In this document: positions 15,629 through 24,324 of the stretch, piece after piece
How positions within the stretch are numbered: the stretch's first letter is position 1
Layout: every line of letters begins with the position of its first letter
Source: an uncultured Duganella sp.
GTDB taxonomy: Bacteria > Pseudomonadota > Gammaproteobacteria > Burkholderiales > Burkholderiaceae
Reading direction: 5' to 3'
NCBI GenBank assembly: GCA_946482335.1
Contig: CAMLRG010000067.1
Span: 1 to 27,101, forward strand
DNA: 27,101 nucleotides
Position numbers and translations under genes: made by a program
Notes under the pieces: model-generated
The model's database searches: none
What the model saw: the letters and a program-made list of their open reading frames with translations, nothing else
Told to the model about the DNA's origin: nothing

Positions 15629-16579
15629 ATGAAAATCGCCTTCCTCGCCGACCCGCTGTCCAGCTTCAAGATCTACAAGGATTCCACCTTCGCGATGATG
15701 GCCGAGGCGGCGCGCAGGGGGCATGAGGTGTACGCCTTCCAGCAGCGCCACATGGCGCTCAAGGAAGGCAAGGTCACGGCCCACGTCTCGCGCATCGAGC
15801 TGACCGGCGACCAGGACGACTGGTACAAGGCCGCGCCGTCCGAAGACACCAGCCTGGCCGCCTTCGACGCCTTGATCCAGCGCAAGGACCCGCCGTTCGA
15901 CATGGAATACGTCTACGGCACCTACCTGCTGCAGCTGGCCGAGAAGGAGGGCGCCAGGGTCTTCAACAAGCCCTCCGCCATCCGCGACCACAACGAAAAG
16001 CTGGCCATCGCCCAGTTCTCGCAGTTCACCGCCCCGACCCTGGTCAGCAGCGATGAAACCCGCCTGCGCGACTTCCAGGCCGAACACGGCGACGTGATCC
16101 TGAAGCCGCTGGACGGCATGGGCGGCGCCGGCATCTTCCGCATCAAGGGTGATGGCCTGAACCTGGGCTCCATCATCGAAACCCTGACCCAGCACGGTGG
16201 CCGCACCATCATGGCGCAGCGCTACATCCCCGACATCGTCAAGGGCGACAAGCGCATCCTGCTGATCGACGGCAAGCCGGTGCCCTACTGCCTGGCGCGC
16301 ATCCCGCAGGCCGGCGAAGTGCGCGGCAACCTGGCGGCCGGCGGCACCGGCGTGGCCCAGCCCCTGTCGCAGCGCGACCGCGAGATCGCCGAGGCCCTGG
16401 GCCCGGAATTGGCTTCGCGCGGCCTCTTGCTGGTAGGATTAGACGTGATCGGCGATTACCTCACCGAGGTGAACGTCACCAGCCCAACCTGCTTCCAGGA
16501 GATCACGCAGCAGACAGGCTTCCAGGTCGCGTCGATGTTCATCGACGCGGTGGAAGCCCGGGCAGGCAAGCAAGGATAA
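15629..16579 (+). CDS. gshB: Glutathione synthase
   Basis: 316 residues, normal for bacterial GshB. Seen: MKIAFLADPLSSFKIYKDST, the N-terminal substrate domain, then the ATP-grasp domain with VILKPLDGMGGAGIFRI at about 155-171. The metal-binding stretch EVNVTSPTCFQEI lies near the C-terminus. It adds glycine to gamma-glutamylcysteine with ATP. Cytoplasmic. The ribosome site is weak. A TAGAAT at 15597-15602 may be part of a promoter between the inverted repeat and the gene, but I see no good -35. The next gene, PTS EIIA, starts 2 bp after its stop, so glutathione synthesis and the PTS genes share a transcript. Confidence 0.96.
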   Translation: MKIAFLADPLSSFKIYKDSTFAMMAEAARRGHEVYAFQQRHMALKEGKVTAHVSRIELTGDQDDWYKAAPSEDTSLAAFDALIQRKDPPFDMEYVYGTYLLQLAEKEGARVFNKPSAIRDHNEKLAIAQFSQFTAPTLVSSDETRLRDFQAEHGDVILKPLDGMGGAGIFRIKGDGLNLGSIIETLTQHGGRTIMAQRYIPDIVKGDKRILLIDGKPVPYCLARIPQAGEVRGNLAAGGTGVAQPLSQRDREIAEALGPELASRGLLLVGLDVIGDYLTEVNVTSPTCFQEITQQTGFQVASMFIDAVEARAGKQG

Positions 16580-16581
16580 AC

Positions 16582-16983
16582 ATGGTAGGGATTTTATTGA
16601 TGACGCATGCGCCGCTGGGCCAGGCTTTCCTGGCCGCCGCGGCCCATGTGTTCCGGGCCCCGGTGGAGAAGCTGGAGGCGATCGACGTGGTGGCGGACCA
16701 GGACTTGAACGAAGTGCAGCAGCTGGCGCGCGAGGCCATCAAGCGCCTCGATTCCGGTGCCGGGGTGCTGGTCATGACCGATATCAAAGGCGGCACGCCC
16801 GCCAATTGCTGCAACAAGCTGGCCGACGCGGGCCGGGTCGAGGTGGTTGCGGGCATCAGCTTGCCGATGCTGCTGCGCGCCATCACCTACCGTACCGATA
16901 CGCTGGACGTGGTGGTGGAAATGGCCCTGGCCGGCGCGCAGAACGGCGCCGTCAAAGTCGACAATCGTATCCGAGTCAACTAA
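16582..16983 (+). CDS. PTS EIIA component, mannose/fructose type
   Basis: 133 residues, a single EIIA-Man domain without a IIB part. Seen: the phosphorylated His9 in ILLMTHAPLG and the stabilising Asp67 in VMTDIKGGTPAN. AAGGA precedes the ATG. It accepts phosphate from HPr. No IIB, IIC or IID gene is nearby, and many betaproteobacteria have exactly this set (EIIA-Man, HPr, EI) as a regulatory phosphorelay; a sugar transport role is therefore uncertain. Two bp behind gshB and 12 bp before the HPr gene. Confidence 0.92.
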   Translation: MVGILLMTHAPLGQAFLAAAAHVFRAPVEKLEAIDVVADQDLNEVQQLAREAIKRLDSGAGVLVMTDIKGGTPANCCNKLADAGRVEVVAGISLPMLLRAITYRTDTLDVVVEMALAGAQNGAVKVDNRIRVN

Positions 16984-16995
16984 ACAAACTAAAAC

Positions 16996-17265
16996 ATGAT
17001 TCAGCAAGAACTTGAAATTATCAACAAGCTCGGATTGCATGCACGTGCTTCTGCAAAATTCACCCAGCTGGCCGCCAAGTTCCAGAGCGACGTCTGGCTG
17101 TCGCGCAACGGCCGCCGCATCAACGCCAAGTCCATCATGGGCGTGATGATGCTGGCCGCCGGCAAGGGCGCCAAGGTCCTGCTGGAAGCGGACGGCGCCG
17201 ACGAACAGGATTGCATCAACGCCCTGACCGCACTGGTCAACGACAAGTTCGGCGAAGGCGAGTAA
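16996..17265 (+). CDS. ptsH: Phosphocarrier protein HPr
   Basis: 89 residues. Seen: His15 in KLGLHARASAKF (phosphorylated by EI) and Ser46 in NAKSIMGVMML, the site that HPr kinase/phosphorylase modifies; such a kinase occurs in many betaproteobacteria but is not in this window. Normal length. The leader before the ATG is A-rich without a clear Shine-Dalgarno. The stop TAA is followed at once by the ATG of the EI gene, so the two are coupled. It passes phosphate from EI to the EIIA protein encoded upstream. Confidence 0.95.
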   Translation: MIQQELEIINKLGLHARASAKFTQLAAKFQSDVWLSRNGRRINAKSIMGVMMLAAGKGAKVLLEADGADEQDCINALTALVNDKFGEGE

Positions 17266-19032
17266 ATGCGGGACGGCAGCCCGATGGCATCGTTCTCCCT
17301 CCACGGCATCCCGGTTTCGCGCGGCATCGCGATCGGACGCGCGCACATCCTGGCGCCGGCGGCGCTGGATGTGAAGCATTACCTGATCGCCGAGGAGCAC
17401 GTGGAAGCGGAAGTGCGGCGCCTGCAGCAGGCGCTGGCCGCCGTGCACCGCGAACTGCAGACGCTGTGGAATGAGTTGCCGAAGGATGCGCCGACCGAAC
17501 TGGGCGCCTTCATCGACGTCCACGCCCTGATCCTGTCGGACCCGATGATTTCCGAGGCGCCGCTGGACATCATCCGCAGCCGCCACTACAACGCCGAGTG
17601 GGCGCTGCTGACCCAGATCGACGAACTGTCGGCGCAATTCGACGAAATCGAAGACCCATACCTGCGCGAGCGCAAGGCCGACATCCAGCAGGTCGCCGAG
17701 CGGGTGCTGAAAGTCCTGATGGGCAGCGAGCCGCTGCTGCCGAAGCAGGCCGAACTCGAAGGCGATGAATTCCTGGCCCAGATGATCGTGGTGGCCCACG
17801 ACATCTCGCCGGCCGACATGCTGAAGTTCCGCGACCGTTCCTTCATCGGCTTCGTGACCGACGTGGGCGGCCAGAACTCGCACACTGCCATCGTGGCCCG
17901 TTCGCTGGACATCCCGGCCGCCGTCGGCATGTCGCAGGCATCGACCCTGATCCAGCAGGACGACTGGGTGATCATCGACGGTGACGCCGGCGTGGTCATC
18001 GTCACGCCAAGCGCGCAAGTGCTGGAGCAATACCGCGAACGCCAGCTGGCCGCCATGCGCGCCCGCAAGAAGCTGGGCAAGCTGAAAAAGACGCCGGCCG
18101 TCACCAAGGATGGCACGCAGATCGCGCTGATGGCCAATATCGAGCTGCCGGACGATTGCGAGCATGCCATGGAGTCGGGCGCCAACGGCGTTGGCCTGTT
18201 CCGTTCCGAATTCCTGTTCATGGGCCGCGGCGGCGACATGCCATCCGAGGACGAGCAGTACGAGCAATACAAGAAGGCCGTCGTCGCCATGAAGGGCCGT
18301 CCGGTGACGATCCGCACGCTCGACATCGGCGCCGACAAGCCGCTGGACCAGATGGAGCACACGGCGCTCAATCCGGCCCTGGGCCTGCGCGCCATCCGCT
18401 ATTGCCTGGCGGAGCCGCAGATCTTCCTGACCCAGCTGCGCGCCATCCTGCGCGCGTCCGAGCACGGCAAGGTGCGCATCCTGATCCCGATGATGGCGCA
18501 TGCTTTCGAGATCGAGCAGTCGCTGGCCATGATCAAGCGCGCCAAGGCGCAGCTGGACGAGGCGGGGCGGAAGTACGACCCGGAAGTGCCGGTTGGTGCC
18601 ATGATCGAAATCCCCGCCGCTGCGCTGGCGCTGCCGATGTTCGTCAAGAAGATGGATTTCCTGTCCATCGGCACCAATGACCTGATCCAGTACACGCTGG
18701 CGATCGACCGCGTCGACTACGAAGTGGCACACCTGTACAATCCGCTGCACCCGGCCATCCTGCAACTGATCTCGATGACCATTGCCGCCGGCCACAAGGC
18801 CGGCATCGAAGTGGCGGTGTGCGGCGAGATGGCGGGCGACACCAAGCTGACCCGCCTGCTGCTGGGCATGGGCTTGCGCGAATTCTCGATGCACCCGTCG
18901 CAGCTGCTGTCGGTCAAGCAGGAAATCCTGAACAGCGACATGGCGCAGATCATGCCGCAGATGCGCAAGATCATGCGCACCATGGATCCCGAGGCGATCG
19001 CCGACGCTGTCATCGCCCTGCAAGCCCTGTAA
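17266..19032 (+). CDS. ptsI: PTS enzyme I (phosphoenolpyruvate-protein phosphotransferase)
   Basis: 588 residues from the ATG that touches the HPr stop; a second ATG at 17284 ([14 protein letters not shown]) fits the family start better and may be the true one. Seen: the N-terminal HPr-binding domain, the phospho-histidine His206 in [19 protein letters not shown], the PEP-binding barrel with [31 protein letters not shown], and the catalytic cysteine in [10 protein letters not shown]. It transfers phosphate from PEP to HPr in the cytoplasm. No extra GAF domain, so it is classical EI and not PtsP. metX follows after 20 bp. Confidence 0.95.
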   Translation: MRDGSPMASFSLHGIPVSRGIAIGRAHILAPAALDVKHYLIAEEHVEAEVRRLQQALAAVHRELQTLWNELPKDAPTELGAFIDVHALILSDPMISEAPLDIIRSRHYNAEWALLTQIDELSAQFDEIEDPYLRERKADIQQVAERVLKVLMGSEPLLPKQAELEGDEFLAQMIVVAHDISPADMLKFRDRSFIGFVTDVGGQNSHTAIVARSLDIPAAVGMSQASTLIQQDDWVIIDGDAGVVIVTPSAQVLEQYRERQLAAMRARKKLGKLKKTPAVTKDGTQIALMANIELPDDCEHAMESGANGVGLFRSEFLFMGRGGDMPSEDEQYEQYKKAVVAMKGRPVTIRTLDIGADKPLDQMEHTALNPALGLRAIRYCLAEPQIFLTQLRAILRASEHGKVRILIPMMAHAFEIEQSLAMIKRAKAQLDEAGRKYDPEVPVGAMIEIPAAALALPMFVKKMDFLSIGTNDLIQYTLAIDRVDYEVAHLYNPLHPAILQLISMTIAAGHKAGIEVAVCGEMAGDTKLTRLLLGMGLREFSMHPSQLLSVKQEILNSDMAQIMPQMRKIMRTMDPEAIADAVIALQAL

Positions 19033-19052
19033 CTCTCATTCAAATTATTCAC

Positions 19053-20210
19053 ATGCCTTCGATTGGAATCGTCTCGCCGCAGACCATGCACTTTGCGGAA
19101 CCCCTTCAGCTGCAGAGCGGCGCAACCCTGCGCGACTATATGCTGACGTACGAGACCTATGGCACGCTGAATGCGGACAAATCGAATGCGGTGCTGGTCT
19201 GCCATGCGCTGAACGCGTCGCACCACGTGGCAGGCTATTACGCCGACAACCCGAAGAACGTGGGCTGGTGGGACAATATGGTCGGTCCCGGCAAGCCGCT
19301 CGACACCGACAAATACTTCGTCATCGGCGTCAATAACCTGGGCTCATGCTTCGGCTCCACCGGGCCGATGCACATCAACCCGGAAACCGGCAAGCAATAC
19401 GGCGCCGCCTTCCCGGTGGTGACGGTGGAAGACTGGGTGGCCGCGCAGGCGCGCCTGGCCGACCAGCTGGGCATCAGGCAGTTTGCCGCCGTCATGGGCG
19501 GTTCGCTGGGCGGCATGCAGGCGCTGGCCTGGTCCATCATGTACCCTGACCGCCTGCGCCACTGCCTGGTGATCGCCTCCACCCCGAAGCTGTCGGCGCA
19601 GAACATCGCGTTCAACGACGTGGCGCGCCAGGCCATCCTGTCCGACCCGGACTACCATGGCGGCGATTTCTATGAACACAGCGTGGTGCCGAAGAATGGC
19701 TTGAAAGTGGCGCGCATGATCGGCCACATCACCTACCTGTCCGACGACGACATGGCCGAGAAATTCGGCCGCAAGCTGCGCGACATCGCGGCCAGCGGCG
19801 GCGACTACAAGTTCGGCTTCGGCATCGACTTCGAGATCGAGTCCTACCTGCGCTACCAGGGCGACAAGTTCGCGGAATACTTCGACGCCAACACCTACCT
19901 GCTGATCACCAAGGCGCTCGACTACTTCGACCCGGCGCGCAAATTCGACGGCGACCTGACCAGGGCCCTGGCCGGCACCAAGGCCAAGTTCTTCCTCGCT
20001 TCCTTCACCACCGACTGGCGCTTCTCGCCGGAGCGCAGCCGCGAGATCGTGCAGGCGCTGCTGGCCAACCGCCGCGAGGTGACCTATGCCGAGATCGATG
20101 CGCCGCACGGCCATGACGCCTTCCTGCTCGAAGATGCGCGCTATATGAACATGGTGCGCGCCTATTACGAGCAAGTGTGGAAAGAAACGAACAAGGAACA
20201 AGCAGCATGA
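19053..20210 (+). CDS. metX: Homoserine O-acyltransferase MetX (probably succinyl-CoA using)
   Basis: 385 residues. The start at 19053 is set by homology ([18 protein letters not shown]); the upstream frame lies inside the EI gene. No Shine-Dalgarno is visible. Seen: alpha/beta-hydrolase fold with nucleophile Ser151 in [14 protein letters not shown], Asp321 in FTTDWRFSP and His354 in PHGHDAFL; CoA/homoserine region [13 protein letters not shown]. It acylates homoserine, the first committed step to methionine. In betaproteobacteria this family generally uses succinyl-CoA; I infer that here and cannot prove the acyl donor. It overlaps metW by ATGA. Confidence 0.94.
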   Translation: MPSIGIVSPQTMHFAEPLQLQSGATLRDYMLTYETYGTLNADKSNAVLVCHALNASHHVAGYYADNPKNVGWWDNMVGPGKPLDTDKYFVIGVNNLGSCFGSTGPMHINPETGKQYGAAFPVVTVEDWVAAQARLADQLGIRQFAAVMGGSLGGMQALAWSIMYPDRLRHCLVIASTPKLSAQNIAFNDVARQAILSDPDYHGGDFYEHSVVPKNGLKVARMIGHITYLSDDDMAEKFGRKLRDIAASGGDYKFGFGIDFEIESYLRYQGDKFAEYFDANTYLLITKALDYFDPARKFDGDLTRALAGTKAKFFLASFTTDWRFSPERSREIVQALLANRREVTYAEIDAPHGHDAFLLEDARYMNMVRAYYEQVWKETNKEQAA

Positions 20211-20833
20211 CTTTCGATGACCTGAGCAGCGCCCGTCCCGACCTGGCCTTCATTGCGCACTGGGTGCGCGAGGGCGCCCATGTGCTCGACGTGGGCTGCG
20301 GCGATGGCGTGATGATGGATTACCTGCAGACCGGCAAGCGCTGCACCGGCTACGGCCTGGAGCTGGCCGACGAGCAAGTGCTGGCCTCGACCCGGCGCGG
20401 GGTGCGCGTGATCCAGCAGGACTTCGAAAAAGGCCTGGGCATCTTCGGCGACAATTCCTTCGACACCGTGTTGTGTCTTTCGTCGCTGCAAATGATGAAG
20501 CACGTGGAAGACTTGCTGCGCGACATCGTGCGCGTCGGCCGCGAAGCCATCGTATCCTTCCCCAACTTCGCCTACTGGCCGCACCGCGTGGCGCTACTGC
20601 AGGGGCGCATGCCGGTGTCCAAGTCGCTGCCTTATCAATGGCACGACACGCCAAACGTGCGCTGCGCCACGATCTACGACTTCCAGGAGCTGGCGGAAGA
20701 GGTGGGGCTGGAAGTGATCGAATGCGTCGCCTTGGCTGAGGGCAAGACGGTATCCGTGCTGCCCAACCTGCGCGGCGACCTGGCTGTGTTCCGCCTACGG
20801 AAAAAGCAGTCCGGACAGCCTGTGGTATCGTAA
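20207..20833 (+). CDS. metW: Methionine biosynthesis protein MetW
   Basis: 208 residues from the ATG in the ATGA overlap with metX. Seen: a class I methyltransferase fold with motif [10 protein letters not shown] at about 26-34, then [15 protein letters not shown] near 94-108 and [20 protein letters not shown], a stretch typical of MetW. Its reaction is not firmly known; in relatives it acts with MetX and is required for its activity in methionine synthesis. The overlap implies equal production of both proteins. The next gene follows 5 bp later. Confidence 0.94.
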   Translation: MTFDDLSSARPDLAFIAHWVREGAHVLDVGCGDGVMMDYLQTGKRCTGYGLELADEQVLASTRRGVRVIQQDFEKGLGIFGDNSFDTVLCLSSLQMMKHVEDLLRDIVRVGREAIVSFPNFAYWPHRVALLQGRMPVSKSLPYQWHDTPNVRCATIYDFQELAEEVGLEVIECVALAEGKTVSVLPNLRGDLAVFRLRKKQSGQPVVS

Positions 20834-20838
20834 TCGCC

Positions 20839-21735
20839 ATGAAGAAGTTCACGCTTTCCACTGTCGTGTTGTCGCTGGCGCTGAGCGTCGGCCCGGCCGT
20901 TGCCCAGCAGCCGGCCCCCATGAATCCGAATGCCGATGGCATTCCCGTTACGCGTCTGTCCCGCCTGCGCGTATTCGCCGACGAGCAGCAAATCGACCAG
21001 CAATCCAAGCTGCAATACGCCCAACTGCTGGAGCAGGCGAGGGCGAAGGAAGCCTTGGTGCCGGAAAGCCATCCGCAGGTCAAGCGCCTGCGCGCCATCG
21101 CCGCCCGCATCGTGCCCCATGCCCAGCGCTGGAACCCGGCCGCAGCCAACTGGAATTGGGAAGTCAACCTGCTCAATTCCGACCAGGTCAACGCTTTCTG
21201 CATGCCGGGTGGCCGCATCGCCTTCTTCAGCGGCATCCTGACGAAACTGAACTTGACCGACGATGAAGTGGCCATGGTCATGGGTCATGAAATCGCCCAC
21301 GCCTTGCGCGAGCACTCCCGCAAGCGCGCCGTGCAGTCGACCGCGGTGTCGATCGCCAGCAAGCTGGGGGGGGCCGTGCTGTCGCAGTACCTCGGCATCG
21401 ACCCGCGCATCACCGATGCCGGCGCAAATGTGGCGGGCCAGTTGACAGTAATGAAATTCTCGCGCGGCGATGAAACGGAATCCGACCTGGTCGGCATCGA
21501 CCTGGCGGCGCGCGCCGGCTTCGATCCGCGTGCCGGCGTGGCGCTGTGGCAGAAGATGGCTGCGGTCAACGCGATGCAGCCGATGGAGTTCCTGTCGACC
21601 CACCCGAGCGGCAATTCCCGTATCAAGGATATGCAGAAGCAGATGCCATTGGTGCTGCCGGTCTATGCCCGCGTGCGCGGGCTGGACGTCAATAAGCTGC
21701 CGCCTTACCAGACCTCCCCGCTGCCGCGCTCCTGA
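20839..21735 (+). CDS. M48-family metalloprotease, exported
   Basis: 298 residues. Seen: a signal peptide cleaved after AVA-Q near residue 22, no lipobox, then the M48 domain with HEIAH at 150-154 and ETESD (212-216) giving the third zinc ligand, plus AFCMPGGRIAFFSGIL before it. The C-terminal THPSGNSRIKDMQ is also typical. It lacks the TPR repeats of BepA, so it resembles LoiP/YggG-like periplasmic quality-control proteases. It lies 5 bp behind metW and 1 bp before the pseudouridine synthase gene. There is no obvious functional link to methionine synthesis. Confidence 0.93.
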   Translation: MKKFTLSTVVLSLALSVGPAVAQQPAPMNPNADGIPVTRLSRLRVFADEQQIDQQSKLQYAQLLEQARAKEALVPESHPQVKRLRAIAARIVPHAQRWNPAAANWNWEVNLLNSDQVNAFCMPGGRIAFFSGILTKLNLTDDEVAMVMGHEIAHALREHSRKRAVQSTAVSIASKLGGAVLSQYLGIDPRITDAGANVAGQLTVMKFSRGDETESDLVGIDLAARAGFDPRAGVALWQKMAAVNAMQPMEFLSTHPSGNSRIKDMQKQMPLVLPVYARVRGLDVNKLPPYQTSPLPRS

Positions 21736-21736
21736 T

Positions 21737-22645
21737 ATGGCGCGTCCCAAGCAAGACCAGGGCAGGCCGCCGTTGCCGATGCGCGATGGCGTCACGCCCA
21801 GCTATTTGTGGCTGCCGGACGGCGATTGGCCCGACATGATCACCTTCATGGCGGCCAACTATCCCGCCGTGACGGAAGCGCAATGGCGCGAACGCATGGC
21901 GCGCGGCGACGTGGTGGACGGCAAGGGCGCGGCGGTGCGGCCCGAATCGCGCTACGTGCGCGGCGCCCGCATCTGGTACTACCGCGAGCTGGACCACGAG
22001 ACCCCGATCCCCTTCGAGGAAGAAGTGCTGCACCAGGACGAGCACATCGTGGTCGTGGACAAGCCGCACTTCCTGCCCACCATCCCGTCCGGCCGCTTCG
22101 TGAAAGAGACCTTGCTGGTGCGCGTGCGGCAAAAGCTCGGCATCGAAGACCTGGTGCCGATCCACCGCCTGGACCGCGAGACGGCCGGGCTGGTGATCTT
22201 CTCGTGTAACGCCCGCAGCCGCGGCGATTACCAGTCGCTGTTCCAGAAACGCCTGGTGCAGAAGGAATACGAAGCGCTGGCAGGACCGCTGCCGGGCCGC
22301 GAATTCCCCTTCATCTACCGCAGCCGCATGGTGGAGGGGGACAAGTTCTTTACGATGAAAGAAGTGCCGGGCGAACCGAATTCGGAAACCATGATCGACG
22401 TGGCCGAACAGCGCGGCGAGCACGTGCTGTACCGCCTGTGGCCGCACACTGGACGCCAGCACCAGTTGCGCGTGCACCTGTCATCGCTCGGCATCCCCAT
22501 CGTCAACGACGTCTTCTATCCTGTCGCCCTGCCTTGCAAGCAGGACGACGTCTCGGCGCCCCTCAAGCTGCTGGCCAAAGCCATCGGCTTCCCCGACCCG
22601 CTGACCGGCGAGTGGCGCTACTTCGAAAGCCGGCGCAGTCTCTGA
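21737..22645 (+). CDS. RluA-family pseudouridine synthase
   Basis: 302 residues from the ATG one base after the M48 stop; the frame upstream of it overlaps the protease gene. Seen: an N-terminal S4-like RNA-binding part (about 30-85), then the catalytic domain with HRLDRETAGL (Asp146 is the nucleophile), DKPHFLPTIPSG before it, and HTGRQHQLRVHLSSLGIPIVND near 237-258. It isomerises uridine in rRNA or tRNA; the target site cannot be told from sequence. Last gene of the long plus-strand run; the next gene is convergent, with only 3 bp between the stops. Confidence 0.93.
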   Translation: MARPKQDQGRPPLPMRDGVTPSYLWLPDGDWPDMITFMAANYPAVTEAQWRERMARGDVVDGKGAAVRPESRYVRGARIWYYRELDHETPIPFEEEVLHQDEHIVVVDKPHFLPTIPSGRFVKETLLVRVRQKLGIEDLVPIHRLDRETAGLVIFSCNARSRGDYQSLFQKRLVQKEYEALAGPLPGREFPFIYRSRMVEGDKFFTMKEVPGEPNSETMIDVAEQRGEHVLYRLWPHTGRQHQLRVHLSSLGIPIVNDVFYPVALPCKQDDVSAPLKLLAKAIGFPDPLTGEWRYFESRRSL

Positions 22646-22648
22646 GCC

Positions 22649-23143
22649 TCACTCCTGGCGCAACGCCTGGTTGATGTTGTCGGCGATTTCCGGCAGCAGG
22701 TTTTCGTTGTAGCCGCGATGCACGGCAACGATGCGGCCGTCGCGGCCGATGATCACCATGTGGGGAATGCCTTTGACGCCATAAGCGGCCCGGATCTCGC
22801 CATCGTCGTCGTGGGCCATGCCGATATCCAGCTTTGCCAGCGTCTTGGACACGCGCCAGAACACCTCGTACTCCTCGGTGTTCACTGCGATCACCTGGAT
22901 GCGGTCCTTGCCGGCCCGTTGCTGGATGTTGTGCAGGATCGGCAACTCTTTCAGGCAATACGGGCACCAAGTTGCCCAGAACGAAAGCACGATGGCCTTG
23001 CCCTGGTAGGCGCTCAGGCGGACTTCCTTGCCGTCCCTGTTGAGGCCCACCAGGTCGGGCGGAATGTCGCCATTGCCCGGCGATGCAGCAGCGGCGGTGA
23101 CGAAGGCTAGTTGGAGCAGCAGGGCTTGCAATACCTTCGCCAT
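22649..23143 (-). CDS. TlpA-like thiol-disulfide oxidoreductase, exported
   Basis: 164 residues from the ATG at 23143, chosen because AAAGGA lies 6 bases upstream; the ATG two codons earlier is too close to it. Seen: a signal peptide ending near AAAAS (residue 21), and a thioredoxin fold with CPYC (Cys60, Cys63) in SFWATWCPYCLKELP and the cis-proline in GIPHMVII. It probably reduces disulfides in the periplasm. It lies 11 bp behind a small secreted protein of unknown function, with which it is probably co-transcribed. Confidence 0.9.
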   Translation of the reverse strand: MAKVLQALLLQLAFVTAAAASPGNGDIPPDLVGLNRDGKEVRLSAYQGKAIVLSFWATWCPYCLKELPILHNIQQRAGKDRIQVIAVNTEEYEVFWRVSKTLAKLDIGMAHDDDGEIRAAYGVKGIPHMVIIGRDGRIVAVHRGYNENLLPEIADNINQALRQE

Positions 23144-23154
23144 GGCCATTCCTT

Positions 23155-23556
23155 TCAGTGTGCGGGGGATGACTTGGTCTTGTACTGCGTACCCGGCGGC
23201 GCCCAGAACAGCGGGCCGCGCGGGGAAATTTCGAGGTGGGTGCTGAGCCCTTGCTTTTCGAGACCCTTGCGCAAACCTTCGATGCCGTCTTCGCTCTCGA
23301 TGACGAAGGCTTCGTCGATCACATCGCCGTAATGCTTGTTGGTGTTTTCGACGGCCAGTTCGACGATGTCGTCGGCGGCTTCGATCGACCACAGGTGCAC
23401 GTCTTCGTCCACCGCGAAGGTCTTGATGCGCCAGGTGCCCTTGTCCGTCTGCACGAACTGGATGGTGTCGAACTGTTCGTCCGTCGCTTCCGATTCGTCA
23501 TCATTGACGTAGCTGCTCTTGATACTGAGAAGGAAAAGGACCAAAACTGCTTTCAT
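23155..23556 (-). CDS. Small, possibly exported protein of unknown function
   Basis: 133 residues from the ATG at 23556 with GGA 7 bases upstream; a longer frame starting at 23586 would begin at the promoter-like TATAAT and is less likely. I do not recognise the family. Seen: a short hydrophobic N-terminus (MKAVLVLFLLSI) that may be a signal sequence without a clear cleavage site, an acidic DDESEATDEQ stretch, then a mixed alpha/beta domain with WRIKTFAVDEDVHLWSIEA, and no cysteines. It stands between a secreted VCBS-like protein and a TlpA-like thioredoxin, all on one strand. Confidence 0.65.
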   Translation of the reverse strand: MKAVLVLFLLSIKSSYVNDDESEATDEQFDTIQFVQTDKGTWRIKTFAVDEDVHLWSIEAADDIVELAVENTNKHYGDVIDEAFVIESEDGIEGLRKGLEKQGLSTHLEISPRGPLFWAPPGTQYKTKSSPAH

Positions 23557-23586
23557 AGGTATTCCGGCGATGAGTTGAATCGCCAT

Positions 23587-23592
23587 ATTATA
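23587..23592 (-). promoter_or_regulatory. Possible -10 box for the small protein-tlpA pair
   Basis: A perfect TATAAT on the minus strand 31 bases before the ATG at 23556. No good -35 hexamer at the usual distance, so support is partial. Confidence 0.35.
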
Positions 23593-23625
23593 TGCCCCGG
23601 CTGTTCACTGCCGGATGGCCTGCGC

Positions 23626-24324
23626 TCAGCAGCCGCAGGCGGCTTCCCGGCCGTGAGTGTGCGCCGCCTTGCGCAGCAAACTGCCTTGTGGCGCGCCGGT
23701 AGACAAGTACAGCCTTTCGTCATAGCCGCAGTTGTCATCCGGGATGGCAAGCAGCAGGTCGAGTTTGCCGTCGCCATCCAGGTCGCCGGACCAATAGACA
23801 ACTGGTGTGGTGTCGCCGCCGTAGTGGCCCTGGGCATCGGTAGCGAACAGGAACTGCCGGGTGGCGCCATCGCCGAGGTGGTAGCGCTTGCGGCCCTCAG
23901 CGGTCTTGACCCATGATAGCGTCAAGGGCCGCGGGCCCCAAGGCAGTGTCCATTTGCCAAGCTTGTTCAGCCGTGCATAGGCCGCGCTGGCGAAATATTC
24001 CGCATCGTCCATGGCGTGCCAGGTGACGACCTTACCCGGCTTGAACGGCAGGTTGGCGAAAATGGCGAGTGGACTGCCATCGAACATGACGCGGTCAAGC
24101 TCCTCGTCTTCATCCACGATGTTCTTTGCGATATCGACCGCGATTTTCACGCTGACGGGGCGCAGTTCGCATTCGACCTTCTGGCAGAACAGGCCAAGCC
24201 ATTGCGCATTGCGCGGGATGGAATGCGGCGCGAACTGCCGACTGCTATCGATGATGACCCCCGTGTCGGCGGCGCCGGCCGCGCCGGCGCATGAGAGCAG
24301 CAGGGCAGGCAACGCGTGGCGCAT
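23626..24324 (-). CDS. Exported protein with one VCBS/FG-GAP-like calcium repeat
   Basis: 232 residues. Its ATG shares one base with the xthA stop (TGATG), so translation is coupled to xthA. Seen: a signal peptide cleaved after AGA-A near residue 18, two cysteines in LFCQKVECELRP that may form a disulfide, an SWVKTAEGRKRYHLGDG stretch, and near residue 185 a single DLDGDGKLDLLLAIPDDN, the calcium-binding turn of FG-GAP/VCBS repeats. The C-terminus ends ACGC. Function unknown. The name FG-GAP refers only to that motif; a whole beta-propeller does not fit in this length. Confidence 0.78.
   Translation of the reverse strand: MRHALPALLLSCAGAAGAADTGVIIDSSRQFAPHSIPRNAQWLGLFCQKVECELRPVSVKIAVDIAKNIVDEDEELDRVMFDGSPLAIFANLPFKPGKVVTWHAMDDAEYFASAAYARLNKLGKWTLPWGPRPLTLSWVKTAEGRKRYHLGDGATRQFLFATDAQGHYGGDTTPVVYWSGDLDGDGKLDLLLAIPDDNCGYDERLYLSTGAPQGSLLRKAAHTHGREAACGC

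Noticed and set aside
16594..19023. 809-codon open frame opposite the PTS genes
   Set aside because: The opposite strand encodes EIIA, HPr and EI with all active sites; this frame shows no domain.
18819..19052. N-terminal extension of MetX into the EI gene
   Set aside because: It overlaps certain EI coding sequence, including the CGEMAGD active-site region, in another frame.
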